Origin: Flavobacteriaceae bacterium | GTDB taxonomy: Bacteria; Bacteroidota; Bacteroidia; Flavobacteriales; Flavobacteriaceae | DNA: 64,000 nt | Direction of reading: 5' to 3' | Assembly: GCA_002862805.1 (NCBI GenBank) | Contig: PKEA01000071.1 | Location: forward strand, 1-64,000 | Shown here: positions 1-8,130 of the stretch, in pieces | Position numbering within the stretch: the stretch's first letter is position 1 | Layout of the letters: every line of letters begins with the position of its first letter | Position numbers and translations under genes: made by a program | The notes under the pieces: model-generated | Seen by the model: the letters and a program-made list of their open reading frames with translations, nothing else | What the model was told of the DNA's origin: nothing | Databases searched by the model: none

Positions 1-198
1 GCCTAATACATCAAAAATTTCTACCTTCTTGTCTAATGAAGATTTAGAGGTAATATAAATTTTACCAGAATTTACAGGATTTGGGTAAATTGTTAATCCT
101 TCAATAGTAGGTTCCTGCGATTTATTTACTTGTGAATATCCTTCAAAAGCAAATAAAACTGAAAAAATTAAAATAGTATAAAAGTATTTTTTTATCAT
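1..198 (-). CDS. small secreted protein with T9SS type A sorting domain (3' end outside window)
   Basis: The frame starts at ATG 198 (a second in-frame ATG lies at 204) and is still open at base 1, so the C-terminus is missing. Residues 1-23 form a signal peptide (MIKKYF..., hydrophobic core, GYSQ cleavage region). After only about 12 residues comes IYPNPVNSGKIYI followed by KVEIFDVLG, the hallmark of the type IX secretion type A C-terminal sorting domain. The product would therefore be little more than a signal peptide plus a sorting domain, probably around 100 residues. The passenger function is unknown. Confidence 0.72.
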   Translation of the reverse strand, partial: MIKKYFYTILIFSVLFAFEGYSQVNKSQEPTIEGLTIYPNPVNSGKIYITSKSSLDKKVEIFDVLG

Positions 199-261
199 TC
201 GCATAGTTATATGATGTAAAGATAATCATTTTTTAAATATAATTACAAAAATGATACCAAT

Positions 262-291
262 AAAAAAACCCTAACGAATTAGGGCTTTTTT
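262..291 (-). terminator. intrinsic terminator of the lipoprotein/TonB receptor operon
   Basis: A six-base-pair stem CCCTAA/TTAGGG with a CGAA tetraloop is flanked by an A-run on the left and a T-run on the right. Read on the minus strand, the stem is followed by seven T. It lies just beyond the stop at 310. Confidence 0.8.
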
Positions 292-309
292 GTTGAAAAG
301 TATATGTTT

Positions 310-1470
310 TTATAAACCTGTTGTCCAGCCTTGTGCCCATGTAGGCACTCCTGTTCCGTTTCCAGCTCCAGTTGCGGTTGTAGTTTCTGTATAAGCATTA
401 GTAACGTCTACAGTTGCTCCAGCAGTATTTTTACCTTTTGAAAGATTTGTAATATTGCTAAAAGTTACATTAGTTACTTTTAAATCTGTTGGGATAAACG
501 CGATTGTTTGGTCATGCTCAATATTTAGTCCTGTAAGAAAGTTGTCTAATACAACGTTTGACATGATTGATTTTGTTCCTCTTCTTAATTTAATTGCATC
601 TGGTTCGCTTCCTTGATCTCCAAGACCAATTAATGTCATGTTGTTTATTGTAGGATTAGCAATTGGAGTAGCATCAAAATTTGCTTCTAAATTGTCAGCT
701 TCAATTCCTCTGTTTCCAATATTGTTTCCTAATTTACCATACCAGTAATTGTTAGTTCCAGACCATCCTTCAGTCCAATCAAATTGATCATCTTCGTTAT
801 AAGTTGATACGATATAAGATGTGTTTACTGTTCCTCCAAAAAACTCAACACCATCATCTGAACTTCTGTAAAATTGAACATATTCTATAATAGTTCCAGA
901 ACCTACACCAAATAATGAAAGCGCATTAAATTCTTTATTAGCATTGTATATTGCTCCAGAATATTCAATTCTTAAATATCTGATAGTTCCTGAATTGTCG
1001 TTTGGATTTGTTCCTCCATAAGTTAAGCCTGAAACTTCAGCAGAAGCAGAAGTTGCGCTATTTATAGGAGCTTTTCCACAAATTACTAATCCTCCCCAAT
1101 CTCCAGGTGCTGGACTTCCGTTTGCACTTGTCATAACTACAGGGTCAGTAGAAGTTCCATTTACATATATTTTTCCACCTTGAGCAACAACGATATAAGC
1201 CGATGTTCCACCTGTAGCTTCAATTCTTGTTCCTGCAGGAATAGTTAAACTTGCATCTTCTTGAATAGTTAAAGGACCTGTTAATTTGTAAATTGTGTTT
1301 GCTTGTAAAGAAACATTGGTAAAAATATTTCCTTGAAAATCATTTGGATCAATTGTGCTTGTATTGCTGTTGTTTCCAGAAACGTTGTCTCCTTCTTCTA
1401 CTGTAATACAACTTGTAGCAAGTAATGATGTCATTACTATAAAGCTAAATAATTTTACAATTTTTTTCAT
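310..1470 (-). CDS. surface lipoprotein partner of the upstream TonB receptor
   Basis: A 386-residue protein with a lipoprotein signal: hydrophobic residues 4-17, then LLATSC with the lipid cysteine at position 21. The mature part is rich in Gly, Asn, Thr and Ser, and contains the phrase GDWGGLVICGKAPIN around residues 120-136. That phrase is typical of Bacteroidota lipoproteins encoded next to TonB receptors; the repetitive sequence suggests a parallel beta-helix (inference). It follows the TonB receptor gene by 27 bp on the same strand, so the two should be one transcript. Given the PhoB/PhoR-like regulators next door, a role in phosphate or organophosphate capture is plausible but not shown. 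Confidence 0.7.
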   Translation of the reverse strand: MKKIVKLFSFIVMTSLLATSCITVEEGDNVSGNNSNTSTIDPNDFQGNIFTNVSLQANTIYKLTGPLTIQEDASLTIPAGTRIEATGGTSAYIVVAQGGKIYVNGTSTDPVVMTSANGSPAPGDWGGLVICGKAPINSATSASAEVSGLTYGGTNPNDNSGTIRYLRIEYSGAIYNANKEFNALSLFGVGSGTIIEYVQFYRSSDDGVEFFGGTVNTSYIVSTYNEDDQFDWTEGWSGTNNYWYGKLGNNIGNRGIEADNLEANFDATPIANPTINNMTLIGLGDQGSEPDAIKLRRGTKSIMSNVVLDNFLTGLNIEHDQTIAFIPTDLKVTNVTFSNITNLSKGKNTAGATVDVTNAYTETTTATGAGNGTGVPTWAQGWTTGL

Positions 1471-1497
1471 TTTAGTTGTTTTTTAGTTGTGGTAATG

Positions 1498-4257
1498 TTA
1501 AAATTTATAATTAAGTGATAAGCTTGTGTTTATACCTTTTTTAAAGGATTGAATTGTAATATCGCTATTTGGGTTTTCCTGAACCATTTTAAAATCAGGA
1601 TTTAATAAGTTTTTAGCAGATAATCCAATACCTAGGTTTTTAGTCAATTTAGATTTTAAGATAAAGTCAAGAGAACCAATAGACTTTTCAACAATATTTC
1701 CTCTTCCTTGAGTTCCAATGGCATAAATTTTATCTGAATAAGTAGAGTAAGCAATTGTAGCCATTAAGTTAGTTTCTGTTTTTTTCCATTCTTTAAGAAA
1801 AGTAACATCCGCATTTATTAATAAATCTGATGCTCCAGAAAACGATGTGTTTTTTTCAGTAAAAGTGGTATTAAATGCAGTTTCGTTTGCTACTTTATCA
1901 TTGTCTAATTCCTGATTAGTGTACATGTATGAAATGTTTAATCCTCCAGAAATGTTATTGTTTATAGTTTCATTACTTCTGTTATAAAGTATTTTTTTAC
2001 CTTCAAATTCAATTCCTGCAGCGTAACCCCAATCTCCAGTATTTACATAAGAAATATCGTTACTTGATGATGCGATAGTAACTTCGTTCATTGGGTTTTG
2101 AATATATTTACCAAAACCAGTTACTGCTATTACTTCTTCATTTTTAGGAAAATATTCCCATTTTAAGTCAAAGTTGTAATCATCTGAAGGATATAAATCT
2201 TTATTACCAATTTTTTGTTGGTTTATTTCTTCGTAGATAAATGGAGCCGTTTCTTTAAATTGAGGTAAAGTATAAGTTTTACTTGCGCCAAATCTTAAGT
2301 TTTGTTTGTCGTTAAGTTCATATTTTGCAGTAACATTTGGTAACACTCCTACTTTTGTAAAGTAGTTTTTGTCTCCAATAGGATCTACTTGAGTTTGCCA
2401 TTCTACGCTTTGGTAAATTTGATCAGAACGAAGTCCAACTACAGCGAAGAATTTTTTTGAAAATTGATATTCTACAGATCCAAAAGCACTACTTATAAAT
2501 TGTAGCCCTGAATATGTTTGTGGATTTAAAGCGTTTGGACTATTAACACCTCCATTATAAGTATTAATTGTAAAGTATCCGTTATTAAAGTTTGTTTCGT
2601 TGAAATAGGCATCAATATTATTTGGGTCTATGATTGTTGTAGTTGCGCCAGGAGTTAAAGCATTAATTTTAAAGTTAAACTGAGTAGCTTCAAAATCTCT
2701 AGATTTATATTTTCCATTATAACCAATAGTTATTTTTCCTTTAAATTCATCTTCTTTTTTCGCAAATTTATAATCTCCAGAAAGGCTTACGGCATATTCG
2801 TCTTCAGTTAGCTTCTGGTAATATCTTTGATTATCTGAAGCAGAGTTATTAGCAATTACAAAGTCATTTGTGCTATTTCTTTTAAGAGTGTTTGTAGTTC
2901 TATCTGGCATATCTCCTTTTACTTGGTTGTATGAGATTCCCCAGTTTGCAGAATATCTATCTTTATATTTGTGCTCACCAAGCAATTGGTTTATAAAAAT
3001 AGAGTTTTTAATGTATTCATTTCTTCTTATAAAACCATCTTCTTGAGTAACATCGGCAACAAAACCATTGTATTCTTTTAGTGATTGAGATGATGAATTG
3101 ATAAATACACTATTGTATTTTATTTTATGATTGTTGTTAATTTTAAATCCTAAATTAAATAAGCCTGTAGTATTAGTATTGTAACCAAAAGATTCATATT
3201 TGTTAAAATCTTTAGTAGCAACTCCTTCAGCGTTTACAGATCTTGCTATTCCGTTTTTGATTGCAGTATATTCATTGTCAAATGAAACAGAAGCAAATAA
3301 ACTTAATCTACTAACTTCCCCTAAATTAAACCGTTTTCCTCCAGCTAAGCTTAAACCAGAAGCCCATGGAGATTCTTTATGTGGATTTAAACTATTCTCA
3401 AAATTATAACTTGATAATACATTTGAAGGTACACTTGAATTGTGAAAGCCTAAAAATGAAGGGCCGTCTTGTAATCTGAAATTTTTATTTGATACTGCAT
3501 TTGTGTTAATGGCAGATTTTAATCCAAATGCTAAAAATCCTGAGCCATTATAATCTTTAGACATTATGTCTATGTTTCCACCTGCAAAATCACCATACAT
3601 TCTACTGTTATATACTTTGTCAATAGAAACGTATTCAACAATATCTGTAGAGAAAATACCTAAATCTATATTCTTTTTTTCAGGGTCGTTTGAAGGAATA
3701 GGAAGTCCATTCATAGAAGTAGAATTGTATCTATCTCCAAGACCTCTAACATAAATACTTCCAGAACCTTCTTGTTTTGAGATTCCTGTTGTTTTTGTTA
3801 CTGCTGCTGCAACGTCACTAACTCCTTTTTTAGAAAGTTCCTGTGCTCCAATACTTTGTTTAATTTCAACAGATTTTTGTTGTTCATTTAATAAAGCAGA
3901 TTCACTTTCTTTAGAAACGGTATGTACCACCACCACATCATTTAATTGAACACCACTTGCTTCAAGAGTATGGTTAATGGTTACAGTTTGATTTGCTTTT
4001 AACGTAAAAGGGAACTCTTTAGTTTCATAACCAAGATAGTTTACAATTAAAGTATAGCTTCCTGGTTTAAGTGATATTGAGTATTTCCCAAAATCATCTG
4101 TAGAAGTCCCTATAGTTGTTCCTTTAATAAGAACGTTTGCAAAAACTAAAGGTTCATTGTCATATTCTTTGTCTAAAATAGTTCCGGTTACTCTACCATT
4201 TTGAGAAAACCCTATTAGACTAAATAATAAAAATAATAGTAACGAATTGAATTTCAT
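1498..4257 (-). CDS. TonB-dependent receptor with N-terminal carboxypeptidase-regulatory-like domain
   Basis: A 919-residue outer-membrane receptor. I start it at ATG 4257 (MKFNSLLLFLLFSLIGFSQ), because this gives a proper signal peptide; the ATG nine codons upstream does not. Order: signal peptide, a CarboxypepD-like beta domain (about residues 22-100), a plug domain carrying SIYVRGLGDRYN and LPIPSNDPEKK, then a 22-strand-type barrel ending in an aromatic-terminated strand (SLSLNYKF). It forms an operon with the lipoprotein downstream and is divergent from the PhoB/PhoR-like pair. The substrate is unknown; phosphate-starvation control is inferred from the repeat array upstream. Confidence 0.88.
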   Translation of the reverse strand: MKFNSLLLFLLFSLIGFSQNGRVTGTILDKEYDNEPLVFANVLIKGTTIGTSTDDFGKYSISLKPGSYTLIVNYLGYETKEFPFTLKANQTVTINHTLEASGVQLNDVVVVHTVSKESESALLNEQQKSVEIKQSIGAQELSKKGVSDVAAAVTKTTGISKQEGSGSIYVRGLGDRYNSTSMNGLPIPSNDPEKKNIDLGIFSTDIVEYVSIDKVYNSRMYGDFAGGNIDIMSKDYNGSGFLAFGLKSAINTNAVSNKNFRLQDGPSFLGFHNSSVPSNVLSSYNFENSLNPHKESPWASGLSLAGGKRFNLGEVSRLSLFASVSFDNEYTAIKNGIARSVNAEGVATKDFNKYESFGYNTNTTGLFNLGFKINNNHKIKYNSVFINSSSQSLKEYNGFVADVTQEDGFIRRNEYIKNSIFINQLLGEHKYKDRYSANWGISYNQVKGDMPDRTTNTLKRNSTNDFVIANNSASDNQRYYQKLTEDEYAVSLSGDYKFAKKEDEFKGKITIGYNGKYKSRDFEATQFNFKINALTPGATTTIIDPNNIDAYFNETNFNNGYFTINTYNGGVNSPNALNPQTYSGLQFISSAFGSVEYQFSKKFFAVVGLRSDQIYQSVEWQTQVDPIGDKNYFTKVGVLPNVTAKYELNDKQNLRFGASKTYTLPQFKETAPFIYEEINQQKIGNKDLYPSDDYNFDLKWEYFPKNEEVIAVTGFGKYIQNPMNEVTIASSSNDISYVNTGDWGYAAGIEFEGKKILYNRSNETINNNISGGLNISYMYTNQELDNDKVANETAFNTTFTEKNTSFSGASDLLINADVTFLKEWKKTETNLMATIAYSTYSDKIYAIGTQGRGNIVEKSIGSLDFILKSKLTKNLGIGLSAKNLLNPDFKMVQENPNSDITIQSFKKGINTSLSLNYKF

Positions 4258-4300
4258 GTTGTGTTGTTCTAAATTTTGATGCAAAGAAACCGCGAGAAAA

Positions 4301-4358
4301 TTAACAGACTGTTAACGTCGTGTTATGCTTGTATGTAAAAAGTGTTATTAAAATGTTA
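4301..4358. promoter_or_regulatory. 11-bp-phased TGTTA repeat array, candidate Pho-box-like operator
   Basis: TGTTA occurs at 4310, 4321, 4343 and 4354, all in the same 11-bp phase; the register at 4332 holds a degenerate TATGTA. The left end also makes an inverted repeat TTAACA-GAC-TGTTAA (4301-4315). OmpR/PhoB-type regulators bind head-to-tail as dimers to 11-bp direct repeats, so this is the expected architecture for the PhoB-like regulator encoded 80 bp to the right. On the minus strand a -7-like TTTCTTTG (4282-4289) for the TonB receptor lies about 12 bp beyond the array, which would place the array where a -33 element normally sits. Confidence 0.55.
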
Positions 4359-4371
4359 TGACATTAAATAA

Positions 4372-4401
4372 TTGTTAAGTGAATTATTTACTTATATTTT
4401 G
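4372..4401 (+). promoter_or_regulatory. possible promoter of the phoB/phoR-like operon
   Basis: TTG at 4372-4374 is followed after 18 bases by TATATTTTG (4393-4401), one base longer than the Bacteroidota -7 consensus TAnnTTTG. The predicted start would be about 30 bases upstream of ATG 4437. The fit is imperfect. Confidence 0.35.
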
Positions 4402-4436
4402 TTTTATCTTTACTAACTGAAACTTAATTTAAAGAA

Positions 4437-5120
4437 ATGAATAATCAAGAAATTACGATTTTATTAGTAGATGATGAACCAGATATATTAGAAATTGTAG
4501 GTTATAATTTATCTCAAGAAGGTTATAAGATTATTACAGCTTCAAATGGTAAAGAGGCTGTTTCAACTGCAAAAAAAGAAACTCCACAATTAATAATTAT
4601 GGATGTAATGATGCCAGAAATGGACGGTATAGAAGCTTGTGAAAAAATTAGACAAGTTCCCGAGTTACAAAATACAATCATTACTTTTTTAACAGCTCGT
4701 TCAGAAGATTATTCTCAAATGGCAGGGTTTGATGCAGGAGCTGATGATTATATCTCAAAACCTATCAAGCCAAGAATTTTAGTTAGTAAAGTAAAAGCGT
4801 TATTGAGAAGAGTCAAGGATAATGCTGAAGTTTCGGATATTTTAAATGTTGGCGGAATAGAAATAAATAGAGAAGAATATAAAATTGTAAAGGAAGGTGA
4901 AGAAATTTCTTTGCCAAGAAAAGAGTTTGAATTATTCTACTTACTAGCAACAAAACCAGGAAAGGTTTTTACAAGAGAAGAAATTTTAGATAAAGTTTGG
5001 GGCAATGAAGTTATTGTGGGAGGAAGAACTATTGATGTTCATATTAGAAAGCTTAGAGAGAAAATTGGAGATGAGTTTTTTAAAACCATAAAAGGAGTAG
5101 GTTATAAAATTGAATTTTAA
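4437..5120 (+). CDS. OmpR/PhoB-family response regulator
   Basis: A 227-residue two-domain regulator. The receiver domain (1-120) has acidic pocket residues D12-D13, phospho-acceptor D56 in IIMDVMMPEMDG, switch threonine T85 and lysine K107 in SKP. The winged-helix DNA-binding domain (about 130-227) ends with the recognition-helix and wing sequence GRTIDVHIRKLREKIG...IKGVGYKIEF typical of PhoB. The stop codon overlaps the kinase start by one base (TAATG), so the pair is translationally coupled. It is divergent from a TonB receptor operon with an 11-bp repeat array between them. Whether it is the true PhoB of the organism cannot be proved here. Confidence 0.9.
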   Translation: MNNQEITILLVDDEPDILEIVGYNLSQEGYKIITASNGKEAVSTAKKETPQLIIMDVMMPEMDGIEACEKIRQVPELQNTIITFLTARSEDYSQMAGFDAGADDYISKPIKPRILVSKVKALLRRVKDNAEVSDILNVGGIEINREEYKIVKEGEEISLPRKEFELFYLLATKPGKVFTREEILDKVWGNEVIVGGRTIDVHIRKLREKIGDEFFKTIKGVGYKIEF

Positions 5121-6163
5121 TGAGTTTTAATTTTAAAAAATCATATAAATTTGCTACTTTTTCAGCTATTTTCATTAGCTTGTTTTTATTAATCTTATTT
5201 TTGTTTTTTCATTTTTTTATTGCAGAAATAAGCTTTCATCTTATCTTTTTTATTGTTTTTTCATCGTTTATTTTTTCTTTTTTTGCTCTTCAGTATAGAG
5301 TTGAAAAATTTATATATCAAAGAGTAAAAAAAATATACGATGATGTTTCTTTATTAGAAACAAGCTCTTTTAGAAATCAATCTATAACCACGGATATGGC
5401 AACTTTAACTAAAGAGGTTCAAAAGTTTGCAAAAGATAAAAAACTCGAAATAGAAACGTTGAAAATTCGAGAAGAGTATAGAAGAGAGTTTTTAGGAAAT
5501 GTTTCTCATGAATTAAAAACTCCTTTATTTACAGTTCAGGGCTATTTATTAACATTGTTAGATGGAGCAATGGACGATAAAAATATTCGAAAAAAATATT
5601 TACAAAGAGCAGAAAAAGGTGTAGAAAGGCTTATTTATATTGTAAAAGACTTAGATATGATAACAAAGTTAGAAACAGGCGATTTAAACCTTGATCTTTC
5701 TGAATTTGATATTATTGAAGTCATTCAAAATGTTTTTGATTTACTCGAAATGAGAGCTGCTAAAAAAAATATCACACTTACTTTTGATACTAAATATAAA
5801 GAAAAAATAGTGGTTTTTGCAGATCAAGAAAAAATTCAACAAGTGGTTACTAATTTGGTTATGAACTCTATTAAATATGGTAAAGAAAAAGGTACTACAG
5901 AAGTTAGTGTTGAAAATTTAGTAAATAATAAGGTTATCGTTAGGATTACTGATAATGGGGAAGGAATTGAAAAGAAACATATTTCAAGACTTTTTGAACG
6001 CTTTTATAGAGTAGATAAAAGTGGAGCAAGAAGCGAAGGTGGTTCAGGACTTGGATTAGCTATTGTAAAACATATTGTAGAAGGACATAATGAGAAAATT
6101 TACATAGAAAGTGAATTTGGAGTAGGTTCTGAGTTTTCATTTACTTTAGAAAAGGTCAAATAA
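5120..6163 (+). CDS. membrane sensor histidine kinase, PhoR-like
   Basis: A 347-residue kinase. Two adjacent membrane spans (about 11-33 and 38-57) have almost no periplasmic loop, as in PhoR-type kinases that sense through membrane or cytoplasmic partners. A short linker leads to the HisKA box FLGNVSHELKTPLF with phospho-histidine H130. The HATPase domain shows the N box (VTNLVMNSIKYG), G1 box DNGEGI, F box RLFERFYRVD and G2 box GGSGLGLAIVKHIV. The cognate regulator lies immediately upstream. The last 18 bases overlap, tail to tail, the end of the glycosyltransferase gene on the other strand. Confidence 0.9.
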   Translation: MSFNFKKSYKFATFSAIFISLFLLILFLFFHFFIAEISFHLIFFIVFSSFIFSFFALQYRVEKFIYQRVKKIYDDVSLLETSSFRNQSITTDMATLTKEVQKFAKDKKLEIETLKIREEYRREFLGNVSHELKTPLFTVQGYLLTLLDGAMDDKNIRKKYLQRAEKGVERLIYIVKDLDMITKLETGDLNLDLSEFDIIEVIQNVFDLLEMRAAKKNITLTFDTKYKEKIVVFADQEKIQQVVTNLVMNSIKYGKEKGTTEVSVENLVNNKVIVRITDNGEGIEKKHISRLFERFYRVDKSGARSEGGSGLGLAIVKHIVEGHNEKIYIESEFGVGSEFSFTLEKVK

Positions 6164-7189
6164 TTCTTTCCAAGTTATTTTTTTACTATAATTTGTAAAA
6201 CCTTTGTATAATTCAATTTCATCTAATTTTTTAATTGTAAAATCTTCTTGTTTGCAAGAAGGTATAATTCCTTCTTTTTTGAATTTTTTAGCTAAATATT
6301 CTTGTTCATATTGCCCAGGGGTTGCAATGAAAAATGCTTTCTTATTTAGTTTTGCTAAGTCCATAACAGTAGTGTAACCAGAACGACATAATATATGATT
6401 ACTTTCATTAAAAGTGGTTTGTAATTCTCTGCTGTTCATGAAGTTGTAGTAAGTAATGTTGTTTTTAACTTCTTTAATTTGTTTTTTTTCAACTACCCCT
6501 TTAATGAAAATTACTTTTTTAGGGTATTTTTCTAATTCTAAAATTATTTTTTCTTCTAAAATGGTTCGTTGAGGTTCTGGACCAGATAATAAAACCATTA
6601 AATCATAAACAGTTGGCATTGGTTTTTTGCATAATCTACTTAAAGGGCCAATGTATTTTACATTTTTAATCAATTCTGTAGGATGGCCAAGTTTTCCTGA
6701 TAAATTGGGGCTGGTTTCTACATCAGGAACCCAGCATTCATCGAATTTTTGAATGTATTTCTTGTGCAATATTGTAGTTAGCCATGAAGTACTTCCTGTT
6801 AAAACATTTAACTGATGCGTAATAAACACAGAAGGAACTTCTTTTGAAAAAACACCTAATCTATTATCAGAAATAATTCCGTCAAAATGATAAGCGCTTA
6901 TTATTTTAGCTACTGTTTTTTGCTCGTTCTGAATTGCTGAAATAATTTTAGGAATTTGAGCAATCATTTTCCATTTAAAATTTCTTCCTTTTTGAGCATA
7001 TTGAATGTTATAGGAAGGAAGTTCAAATGAAATTAGTTTTGGGAATTCTTTTTTTAATAATTCTAAAGCAACTCCATCAGATGCAATTACAGGTTCAAAA
7101 CCATTATCAATTAACCCATTAATTATAGGAATGCATCTTGTGGCATGACCAAGTCCCCAGTTTAAAGGAGCAACTAATATTTTTTTCAT
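6146..7189 (-). CDS. MurG-like glycosyltransferase family protein
   Basis: A 347-residue GT-B fold protein. It begins MKKILVAPLNWGLGHATRC, where the glycine-rich GLGHATR loop resembles the N-terminal loop of MurG and related family 28 transferases. The C-terminal half contains VLLSGPEPQRTILE and later CRSGYTTVMDLAKLNKKAFFIATPGQYEQEYLA, the typical nucleotide-sugar binding region. It is encoded 21 bp after an LpxH-like phosphoesterase gene on the same strand, a pairing that suggests envelope lipid or polysaccharide work (inference). It is not MurG itself, which would sit in the dcw cluster. The acceptor is unknown. Confidence 0.8.
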   Translation of the reverse strand: MKKILVAPLNWGLGHATRCIPIINGLIDNGFEPVIASDGVALELLKKEFPKLISFELPSYNIQYAQKGRNFKWKMIAQIPKIISAIQNEQKTVAKIISAYHFDGIISDNRLGVFSKEVPSVFITHQLNVLTGSTSWLTTILHKKYIQKFDECWVPDVETSPNLSGKLGHPTELIKNVKYIGPLSRLCKKPMPTVYDLMVLLSGPEPQRTILEEKIILELEKYPKKVIFIKGVVEKKQIKEVKNNITYYNFMNSRELQTTFNESNHILCRSGYTTVMDLAKLNKKAFFIATPGQYEQEYLAKKFKKEGIIPSCKQEDFTIKKLDEIELYKGFTNYSKKITWKELFDLF

Positions 7190-7210
7190 GTATTGGAGTT
7201 CTTTACAAAA

Positions 7211-8029
7211 TTAATTCTTTAAAACAGAAATAAATTGTTCCGCTAATTTATTTTCATATTCAAAAGTTTCTTCTTCCGCTTCTACTTTATGTAATTCATG
7301 TTTATACAGCTTCCATTTTTTGTTATTGTATTCAAGGGCGGTTAAATTTTCAATCCAGTCACCAGAATTTAAATATAATGTTTTCCCTTTATCATTTTCT
7401 ACAACTTCCATTTTTGGTTCGTGAATATGTCCGCATATTACATAGTCATAGTTGTTTTCAATGGCTAATTCGGTACAAACATTTTCAAAGTTGGTAATGA
7501 ATTTTACCGCCGATTTTACATTGTTTTTTATCTTTTTGGATAATGAATAAGGTTCTTTTTTCATTTTAGCCAAAACCCAATTAATAAATCGATTTATCAA
7601 AATTAACATGTCATAACCCCAACCGCCTAATTTTGCTAACCATTTTGCATGTGTAATTGAAGCATCGAAAACATCACCATGAAATATCCATGCTTTTTTT
7701 CCATCTAAATCTAAAACTAATTTGTTAAGTAAACTTAGGTTTCCAAGATGCAAATCGGAAAACTTTCTTAAAAACTCATCATGATTACCTGTTAAGTAAT
7801 ACACCTTTGTTCCTTTAGAGCTCATTGAAATTATTTTTTTTATAACTTTCAAATGATCTTTAGGAAAATAAGATTTTCTAAATTGCCAAATATCAATAAT
7901 ATCTCCGTTTAGAATAAGCGTTTTAGGTTTAATAGAAGACAAATATTCTAATAATTCCTTTGCATGACAACCATAAGTACCTAAATGCACATCGGAAATT
8001 ACAGCAAGTTCTACTTTTCGTTTCTTCAC
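7211..8029 (-). CDS. UDP-2,3-diacylglucosamine diphosphatase-like metallophosphoesterase (LpxH-type)
   Basis: A 272-residue calcineurin-like phosphoesterase. The metal ligands are visible in order: D13 and H15 (ISDVHLG), D43 (LNGDIIDIW), N82-H83 (TGNHDEF), a histidine in IFHGDVFD, and CGHIHEPK. The insert region WQFRKSYFP and the overall length match LpxH-type hydrolases that cleave UDP-2,3-diacylglucosamine in lipid A synthesis. It heads a two-gene operon with the MurG-like transferase. Other substrates are possible, since Bacteroidota often carry several paralogues of this family. Confidence 0.82.
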   Translation of the reverse strand: MKKRKVELAVISDVHLGTYGCHAKELLEYLSSIKPKTLILNGDIIDIWQFRKSYFPKDHLKVIKKIISMSSKGTKVYYLTGNHDEFLRKFSDLHLGNLSLLNKLVLDLDGKKAWIFHGDVFDASITHAKWLAKLGGWGYDMLILINRFINWVLAKMKKEPYSLSKKIKNNVKSAVKFITNFENVCTELAIENNYDYVICGHIHEPKMEVVENDKGKTLYLNSGDWIENLTALEYNNKKWKLYKHELHKVEAEEETFEYENKLAEQFISVLKN

Positions 8030-8106
8030 TAGAATAAATTTTTACAAAAAAAGAGATTTTTATACTTTATAAGGTTACATAAATATTATCAAAACTTTAT
8101 TTTTAG

Positions 8107-8114
8107 TAGTTTTG
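8107..8114 (+). promoter_or_regulatory. -7 element of trmB promoter
   Basis: TAGTTTTG matches TAnnTTTG and sits 17 bases before the GTG start at 8131. No clear TTTG is seen at the expected -33 distance, so only the -7 box is called. Confidence 0.45.
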
Positions 8115-8130
8115 CCAAAAATAAATTGAA

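Noticed and set aside
4258-4284. TonB receptor start at ATG 4284
   Set aside because: Its nine extra residues precede and spoil the signal peptide; ATG 4257 gives a standard one and lies closer to a sensible leader length.
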